11,149 nucleotides of DNA from an uncultured Clostridia bacterium (lineage in GTDB: Bacteria > Bacillota > Clostridia > Oscillospirales > Ruminococcaceae), in contig CAMWNQ010000048.1 of assembly GCA_947175655.1 (NCBI GenBank), positions 1-11,149 on the forward strand, written 5' to 3'. A program made the translations under genes and the position numbers. The notes beneath the pieces are model-generated. The model made no database searches and was not told where the DNA came from. It worked only from the letters and a program-made list of their open reading frames with translations. Below, piece after piece: positions 7,404 to 11,149 of this stretch (positions are counted from its first letter, which is position 1; each line of letters starts with the position of its first letter).

Positions 7404-7972
7404 GTTCTGTTTTTTCAATAATGATTTCTGCTATACTTACTGATAATTATGTGCTTTCACAGTTTAAAGGCATATGTCCTTTTCTGGGAGTATCAAAAAA
7501 ATTATCTTCAAGTCTTGGAATGGGTCTTGCTGTCATATTTGTTATGACCTGTGCATCTGTTGTAACATATCCTGTGTATTCTCTTATACTTGAACCCTTT
7601 AATTTAGAATATCTTCGTACAGTTGCTTTTATACTTATTATTGCATTATTTGTTCAGCTTGTAGAAATTGCTATGAAAAAGACTTTGCCTTTTTTATATC
7701 GTTCACTTGGAGCATATCTTCCTCTTATAACTACAAATTGTGCAGTATTAGGTGTGACCCTTGCAAATATTGACAATGAGTTTAATTTTATGGAAAGTAT
7801 ATTGAATGCTTTTTTTGTAGGCGTAGGATTTACTCTTGCACTTATACTTTTTACAGGAGTACGCTCAAAGCTGGAAGACTGTGATATTCCTGAAGCTTTT
7901 AAAGGTATACCTATAACTCTTGTTTCAGCATCAATAGTATCTCTTAGCTTTATGGCTTTTTCAGGACTTTAA
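7400..7972 (+). CDS. rnfA: Rnf complex subunit RnfA (membrane core)
   Basis: RnfA pairs with RnfE in the membrane core, and the two together ligate the intramembrane 2Fe-2S centre. The key cysteines are Cys26 in FKGICPFLGVSKK and Cys114 in TTNCAVLGVTLAN. LTDNYVLSQFKG (13-24) and the late GVGFTLALILFTGVRSKLE stretch are typical. Six helices are expected in 190 residues, the standard length. The ribosome binding site GGAGG (7385-7389) lies 10 nt upstream within rnfE. The ATG overlaps the rnfE TGA. It is followed after 29 nt by rnfB with no terminator between. Confidence 0.97.
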   Translation: MSSVFSIMISAILTDNYVLSQFKGICPFLGVSKKLSSSLGMGLAVIFVMTCASVVTYPVYSLILEPFNLEYLRTVAFILIIALFVQLVEIAMKKTLPFLYRSLGAYLPLITTNCAVLGVTLANIDNEFNFMESILNAFFVGVGFTLALILFTGVRSKLEDCDIPEAFKGIPITLVSASIVSLSFMAFSGL

Positions 7973-8001
7973 TAAACATTGTTAAACAGGGAGCTGATGA
8001 A

Positions 8002-8826
8002 ATGGATTATTTTATTCCGGTATTAATTTTTGCAGTACTTGGTATTGTTTCGGGTATGCTTCTTACTTTTGCATCAAAGATATTTGCTGTAAAAAAAGAT
8101 GAACGTATAGAAAAAATAAACAACTCTCTGCCTAATGCAAACTGTGGAGCTTGTGGATATGCCGGATGTGCAGATTATGCAGATGCTATTGTAAAAAATA
8201 ATGCTCCGGCTAATCTTTGCAGACTTGGTGGTGCTGATGTTACAAAACTTATTTCAAAGGTTATGGGTGTTGAAGCAGAAATCAGAGAACGTTCTGTTGC
8301 GGTTCTTCACTGCAACGGGAACTGTAATGTTACATCTAAAAAATTTGATTTCAGTGGTCTTGATTCCTGTAAGGCTGTTTCAAGATTTTATGGCGGTGAT
8401 GGTCTTTGTGCATATGGCTGTATAGGCCTGGGGGATTGTGTCAAGGTATGTGAAGGTCATTGTATTTCAATAAAAGATAAAATTGCTAATATTAATATAT
8501 CAGAATGCGTATCGTGTGGAAAATGTGTTAAAACTTGTCCACACGGATTGTTTTCACTCAGACCGGTTTCAAAATATATTGAGGCTAGATGTTCTTCAAA
8601 AGATAATGGAAAAATTACAAGTCTTGTCTGTAAAAATGGTTGTATTGCCTGTAAACTTTGCGAAAAGAAATGTCCTTCTGATGCAATACATGTGATAGAT
8701 TTTCATTCTGTTATAGATTATGATAAATGCATAAACTGCGGTGAATGTTATAAGGTATGCCCTACTGGTACTATTGTTAATACTATGGAAAATATCATAT
8801 GCAACAAAAAACAGACGGAAGATTAA
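8002..8826 (+). CDS. rnfB: Rnf complex subunit RnfB (ferredoxin-side multi-cluster subunit)
   Basis: RnfB accepts electrons from reduced ferredoxin. A single N-terminal helix (about 4-26) anchors it. The Fes domain follows, with NCGACGYAGC and Cys48/51/56/73. Then come ferredoxin-type cysteine sets: Cys136/140/146/150, Cys169/172/175/179, Cys214/217/220/224 and Cys243/246/249/253. Extra cysteines sit at 105, 108, 154 and 210. The length of 274 is typical of clostridial RnfB. The first ferredoxin-like set is atypical: it reads CVKVCEGHC, where a CP dipeptide is usual. AGGGAG (7988-7993) is 8 nt before the ATG. It is the last gene of the operon, and its stop codon falls in the loop of the shared terminator. 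Confidence 0.95.
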   Translation: MDYFIPVLIFAVLGIVSGMLLTFASKIFAVKKDERIEKINNSLPNANCGACGYAGCADYADAIVKNNAPANLCRLGGADVTKLISKVMGVEAEIRERSVAVLHCNGNCNVTSKKFDFSGLDSCKAVSRFYGGDGLCAYGCIGLGDCVKVCEGHCISIKDKIANINISECVSCGKCVKTCPHGLFSLRPVSKYIEARCSSKDNGKITSLVCKNGCIACKLCEKKCPSDAIHVIDFHSVIDYDKCINCGECYKVCPTGTIVNTMENIICNKKQTED

Positions 8827-8850
8827 TATTTTCCGCCTGTTATATTTTTC
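8810..8850. terminator. Bidirectional intrinsic terminator shared by the rnf and ABC operons
   Basis: Left arm 8810-8823 pairs with right arm 8828-8841 across a 4-nt loop (TAAT). That gives 14 positions with one A/C mismatch and one G-U pair, including a CGGAA/TTCCG core. On the plus strand the stem is followed by a T-rich run (8841-8870). On the minus strand it is followed by six T's (8810-8805 complement). Thus it can end both the rightward rnf transcript and the leftward ABC transcript. The rnfB stop codon TAA (8824-8826) lies in the loop and its last codons form the left arm. Confidence 0.9.
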
Positions 8851-8870
8851 TTTTGTTCTTTTTTGATATT

Positions 8871-9632
8871 TTATTCGAGATTTAAATTTCTTTTTATAAT
8901 TGCATTTGAAGCAAAGAATAATCCGACTGCTACCAATATAAAATATAATGCATATACAAGCATAATACTTTCAATGCTCATATGTGAGTTAGATGAGTCT
9001 ATCATTTGTGTTATTATTGTTATGAATACATTGTTTAATATAAGCGATGCAATTGCAAGAACAGCTTCTATTCCCTTTTTGCCCTTTGATACAAGACTTG
9101 AAATTGATACACAGGTATAACAGCAGAAAATTAATGCACAGTATGCTGAAAGTACTGTAATAAATCCTGTAAGCGCTGTAAGCGGATATTCCATAACTAC
9201 TTTTATTGCATTGTTTATTTCGTTTACCATATCTAAAATATCATCTGTTCCCAGAAATGCTATAATCATACTTATAAATGTTAATACATTGAATATTAAA
9301 TATGTAATTAATCCTGCTACAAATTTTGTTATTATATGATAGTAGGATGGAACAGGAAGTGTATGCATCAGATATCCTTCGTCACCAAAGAGATTTTTCT
9401 GAAATCTTGATACGCTTGAAAAAAGTGCATAGAAATTCAATCCTGCAAGTCCTATTACAAAAATTACTGTCATAAACATAAATGATATAAATAGCGAGGG
9501 AATGCTTGAAATATTTTTATCAAAAAGCGTAAAGATTCTTATTAATAATGCCATTCCTAATGATATTATTGCAATCATCGGAATTTTATTGAGCATTGCT
9601 CTCATTTCGTGTTTTATAAGTTTTATCAGCAT
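8871..9632 (-). CDS. ABC-2 type transporter permease subunit
   Basis: This integral membrane protein of 253 residues has six predicted helices (about 18-36, 46-70, 104-127, 150-175, 187-210, 222-245). It is partner to the ATPase encoded just upstream. The motif LFGDEGYLMHTLPVPS (81-96), between helices 2 and 3, is characteristic of clostridial ABC-2 permeases that occur with YtrA/GntR regulators. The start ATG at 9632 overlaps the 3' end of the ATPase gene by 7 nt. GGGAGG (9640-9645) lies 7 nt upstream, so the two are probably translationally coupled. The substrate is unknown. Export of a peptide or lipid, or protection against an antimicrobial peptide, is suggested only by the family and regulator type. 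Confidence 0.87.
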   Translation of the reverse strand: MLIKLIKHEMRAMLNKIPMIAIISLGMALLIRIFTLFDKNISSIPSLFISFMFMTVIFVIGLAGLNFYALFSSVSRFQKNLFGDEGYLMHTLPVPSYYHIITKFVAGLITYLIFNVLTFISMIIAFLGTDDILDMVNEINNAIKVVMEYPLTALTGFITVLSAYCALIFCCYTCVSISSLVSKGKKGIEAVLAIASLILNNVFITIITQMIDSSNSHMSIESIMLVYALYFILVAVGLFFASNAIIKRNLNLE

Positions 9633-10324
9633 CTGAATACCTCCCTGAAAAGCTGGTCTATTGACATGTTTTTTGCTTCTCTTAAATCATCAGCATATCC
9701 GTGAATTCTTAAATGTCCGTACTGAATCATAACAACATCATCAAGAATAGTTTCAATATCCTGAATAAGATGAGTTGATATTACAACTGATGCTTCCGGA
9801 TTGTAATTAGTTATTATTGTATTCATTATATAATCTCTTGCAGCAGGGTCAACTCCAGCAATCGGTTCATCAAGAAGATAGAGTTTTGCATTTCTGCTCA
9901 TAACAAGTATAAGCTGTACTTTTTCTTTAGTACCCTTTGACATTGTTTTTATCTTGTCTTTGGGATTTATATTAAGTCGCTTAAGCATATCATAGGCAAG
10001 TTCTTTTCTGAAGTCAGCATAAAAATCACAGAAAAAGTCAATTATATTTTCTACTGTCATCCATAATGGTATGTAATTTCTTTCTGGAAGATATGACACT
10101 ATAGATTTTGTTTCAGGTCCTACTTCAAGACCATTTACTAATATTTTTCCTTTTGATGGTTTGAGCAGTCCACATATAAGCTTTATAAGAGTTGTCTTAC
10201 CGCTTCCGTTTGGCCCTAAAAGTCCGATTATCTTACCACTTTCTAAAGTGAGGTCTAAATCCATAAGAGCTTCTTTATTTCCATAAAGCTTGCAGAGACC
10301 TTCGCATTTTAAAATTTCAGACAT
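9626..10324 (-). CDS. ABC transporter ATP-binding protein (YtrB/CcmA-like)
   Basis: This is a single nucleotide-binding domain of 232 residues that powers the adjacent permease. Walker A GPNGSGKT is at 37-44. The signature region reads MSKGTKEKVQL (128-138), a SKGTK variant of LSGGQ common in this subfamily. Walker B plus catalytic glutamate is LYLLDEP (148-154, Glu153), the D-loop is AGVDP (156-160), and the switch histidine is His185 in VISTH. The Q-loop position reads SYLPERN, with no obvious glutamine, as in many YtrB-type ATPases. AAAGGA lies 7 nt before ATG 10324. The gene follows the regulator by 19 nt and overlaps the permease gene by 7 nt. Confidence 0.94.
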   Translation of the reverse strand: MSEILKCEGLCKLYGNKEALMDLDLTLESGKIIGLLGPNGSGKTTLIKLICGLLKPSKGKILVNGLEVGPETKSIVSYLPERNYIPLWMTVENIIDFFCDFYADFRKELAYDMLKRLNINPKDKIKTMSKGTKEKVQLILVMSRNAKLYLLDEPIAGVDPAARDYIMNTIITNYNPEASVVISTHLIQDIETILDDVVMIQYGHLRIHGYADDLREAKNMSIDQLFREVFRC

Positions 10325-10343
10325 AACTAAATCCTTTCTTGTT

Positions 10344-10700
10344 TTAATTGTAGTTATTATTTATGATTTCTATTATTTCTTCTTTTTGTAATCCTAGCTT
10401 GGTCATTCTTTTAAAGAATATATCCAGTTCTTTTTTTGCAGTTTCTGTTTTAAGATTTTTTATCATGTCTACATCATTTGTTATATATTTTCCTGATGTA
10501 CGCATTGAAAATATAAGACCTTCTCTTTCAGTTTCCATAAGAGCTTTCTGCATTGTATTTGGATTTACTCTTGCATCTTCTGCCAGTTCTCTTACTGATG
10601 GTATACGCTGACCGGCAGTATATTCACCTGAAATAACCTTGGCTTTTATTTCTTCCATAATCTGCATATAAACTGGTTTTTCGTTATTAAAGTCCCACAC
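10344..10700 (-). CDS. GntR-family regulator, YtrA subfamily
   Basis: The 118-residue protein has an N-terminal winged helix: PVYMQIMEEIKAKVISGEY (9-27), then GQRIPSVRELAEDARVNPNTMQKAL (30-54), then the wing EREGLIFSMRTSGKYI (58-73). Only a short helical tail of about 45 residues follows, rich in Lys and Glu. This size, without a ligand-binding domain, is the hallmark of YtrA-type GntR proteins, which typically sit before and repress ABC transporter genes. The start is GTG 10700, set by GGAGG (10710-10714) 9 nt upstream; an ATG at 10702 is out of frame. It heads the operon and probably represses it through the palindrome at 10728-10747. Confidence 0.92.
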   Translation of the reverse strand: MWDFNNEKPVYMQIMEEIKAKVISGEYTAGQRIPSVRELAEDARVNPNTMQKALMETEREGLIFSMRTSGKYITNDVDMIKNLKTETAKKELDIFFKRMTKLGLQKEEIIEIINNNYN

Positions 10701-10727
10701 ATTGAAACACCTCCGGTGACATAATAC

Positions 10728-10747
10728 TGTATTAATGCATTAGTACA
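10728..10747. promoter_or_regulatory. Predicted operator of the GntR/YtrA-type repressor
   Basis: This is a 20-bp palindrome with 9 of 10 base pairs matching across its axis; its central TAATGCATTA is perfect. It spans the transcription start predicted from the promoter at 10753-10781 and lies 28 nt before the GntR start codon. Binding here would block initiation, which fits autorepression of a YtrA-type operon. Confidence 0.7.
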
Positions 10748-10752
10748 ATAAT

Positions 10753-10781
10753 ATATTAACACATTATTTTACATTTGTCAA
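10753..10781 (-). promoter_or_regulatory. Promoter of the GntR-ABC operon
   Basis: On the minus strand, TTGACA (10776-10781) and TAATAT (10753-10758) are 17 nt apart. TGT directly before the -10 makes it an extended -10 promoter. The predicted start is near 10746, inside the palindrome. Confidence 0.82.
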
Positions 10782-10810
10782 GAGCTTTTTTAAAATTTAT
10801 GTGAAAAAAT

Positions 10811-10839
10811 AAAAAAACCGTGAATTAAAAGAATCACGG
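10811..10839 (-). terminator. Intrinsic terminator of the right-end small RNA
   Basis: CCGTGA (minus 10839-10834) pairs with TCACGG (10823-10818), extended inward past a mismatch by an A-T and a G-U pair, around an AT-rich loop. Seven T's on the minus strand (10817-10811) follow directly, then a further T run. The plus-strand side lacks a T-tract, so it acts on leftward transcripts. It lies only 30 nt before the -35 of the GntR promoter and insulates that operon. Confidence 0.82.
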
Positions 10840-10996
10840 CTAAATTAAATAAAAATGAAACCAAATAAAAATTGAGGGGGAATGTGGATTATTAGAATTT
10901 AAAAATGTAAATAAAAATAATCTGAAAAGGAAGTTAAAGGGATTACCTGCATTCCAAAGAAATGAAAAGGAATTACATAACCCTCCTCAGTAGTTT
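10811..10996 (-). ncRNA. Candidate structured small RNA of unknown family (about 186 nt)
   Basis: A consensus promoter and an intrinsic terminator bracket a stretch with no usable reading frame. The predicted transcript starts near 10996. Its first GC-rich block, minus 10989-10981 (TGAGGAGGG), pairs with minus 10880-10873 (CCCCCTCA) in 8 bp with one bulged A. GGAATG (10955-10950) can pair with CATTCC (10884-10879). GATTATT (10922-10916) pairs with AATAATC (10893-10887) around a smaller ATTTA/TAAAT stem. Together these form a rod-like fold with a large one-sided bulge. An alternative 5' hairpin uses GGGTTATGT with GCAGGTAATCCC and ATTCC with GGAAT. Size, rod shape and isolation resemble 6S RNA, but I see no diagnostic sequence. 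raiA-type RNA, a cis leader, or a new family are other possibilities. Confidence 0.6.
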
Positions 10997-11002
10997 AAAT
11001 AC

Positions 11003-11031
11003 ATTATATACTATTTTGTAAAAGCTGTCAA
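11003..11031 (-). promoter_or_regulatory. Consensus promoter of the right-end small RNA
   Basis: Minus-strand TTGACA (11026-11031) and TATAAT (11003-11008) are separated by exactly 17 nt, a perfect match to the housekeeping sigma consensus. The predicted start is near 10996. It is the strongest promoter I can see in the window. Confidence 0.85.
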
Positions 11032-11149
11032 GAGTCTGGGAAAATTTAAAAATAATTTTGTAAAAACTTACAATCATTATATAGATACTTTGTGGAATAT
11101 TAATATAGTATTATATTTGGTTTACACAGATAAACTTATGGGAAATTCT
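11032..11149. other. AT-rich right edge without a recognised gene
   Basis: No credible reading frame is present. An A/T-only inverted repeat (TTGTAA...TTACAA, about 11057-11074) lies on both strands, and several TATA-like hexamers point rightwards, but none has a good -35 partner. It may be the upstream region of a gene beyond the window. Confidence 0.3.

Noticed and set aside
8201..8695. Plus-strand frames within rnfB in other frames
   Set aside because: They arise from the Cys-rich rnfB codons; the RnfB frame has clear cluster motifs throughout.
10882..10902. Tiny plus-strand ORF after GAGGGGG
   Set aside because: It would give only six residues, the spacing to the purine tract is too short, and the G-run is explained by the small RNA helix on the other strand.
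10973..10986. GGAGG followed by ATG-TAA on the minus strand, as a start-stop element
   Set aside because: Spacing is only about 3 nt and the sequence is used by the predicted RNA helices; chance is more likely, although a minimal start-stop site cannot be excluded.
1..11149. CRISPR arrays, insertion sequences, tRNA or rRNA genes, prophage remnants
   Set aside because: No regularly spaced repeats, transposase or integrase motifs, terminal inverted repeats or tRNA-like cloverleaf sequences were seen on either strand.

Overview
The window is AT-rich, with short intergenic gaps, tight operons, strong AAGGAGG-type ribosome binding sites and occasional GTG/TTG starts. Together with a complete Rnf complex in the order C-D-G-E-A-B, a LuxS, and an ABC operon led by a YtrA-type GntR regulator, this points to an anaerobic low-GC Firmicute of class Clostridia. 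A gut or rumen Ruminococcaceae/Oscillospiraceae is my best guess, but the sequence does not prove it.

Layout. (1) Positions 109-2933, minus strand: a probable four-gene operon read leftwards, in order histidine phosphatase, membrane protein, RluA-type pseudouridine synthase, luxS. The membrane-protein frame runs 92 nt into the pseudouridine synthase gene. (2) Positions 2934-3166: an AT-rich divergent control region. (3) Positions 3167-8826, plus strand: an XRE-type regulator, then rnfC, rnfD, rnfG, rnfE, rnfA and rnfB. These encode a full membrane-bound ferredoxin:NAD+ oxidoreductase that couples electron flow to Na+ or H+ export. A bidirectional terminator closes the operon, with the rnfB stop codon in its loop. 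(4) Positions 8871-10700, minus strand: a three-gene operon read leftwards, in order GntR/YtrA-type repressor, ABC ATPase, ABC-2 type permease. It ends at the same shared terminator. Its promoter is an extended -10 type and carries a near-perfect 20-bp palindrome across the predicted transcription start, which suggests autorepression. (5) Positions 10782-11149: no protein gene. The minus strand holds a consensus promoter (TTGACA, 17 nt, TATAAT) and, about 190 nt downstream, an intrinsic terminator. Between them lies GC-punctuated sequence with several mutually exclusive helices, so I call an unassigned structured small RNA (about 186 nt).

How the parts work together. The Rnf genes form one energy-conserving machine: RnfB and RnfC carry the Fe-S and flavin electron entry and exit, RnfD and RnfG carry covalent FMN, and RnfA and RnfE form the membrane core. 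The XRE gene just upstream is a plausible local regulator. LuxS recycles S-ribosylhomocysteine and yields the AI-2 precursor. The YtrA-type ABC operon resembles envelope-stress or peptide-antibiotic-responsive systems, but its substrate cannot be read from sequence. The best candidate for something undescribed is the small RNA at the right end.
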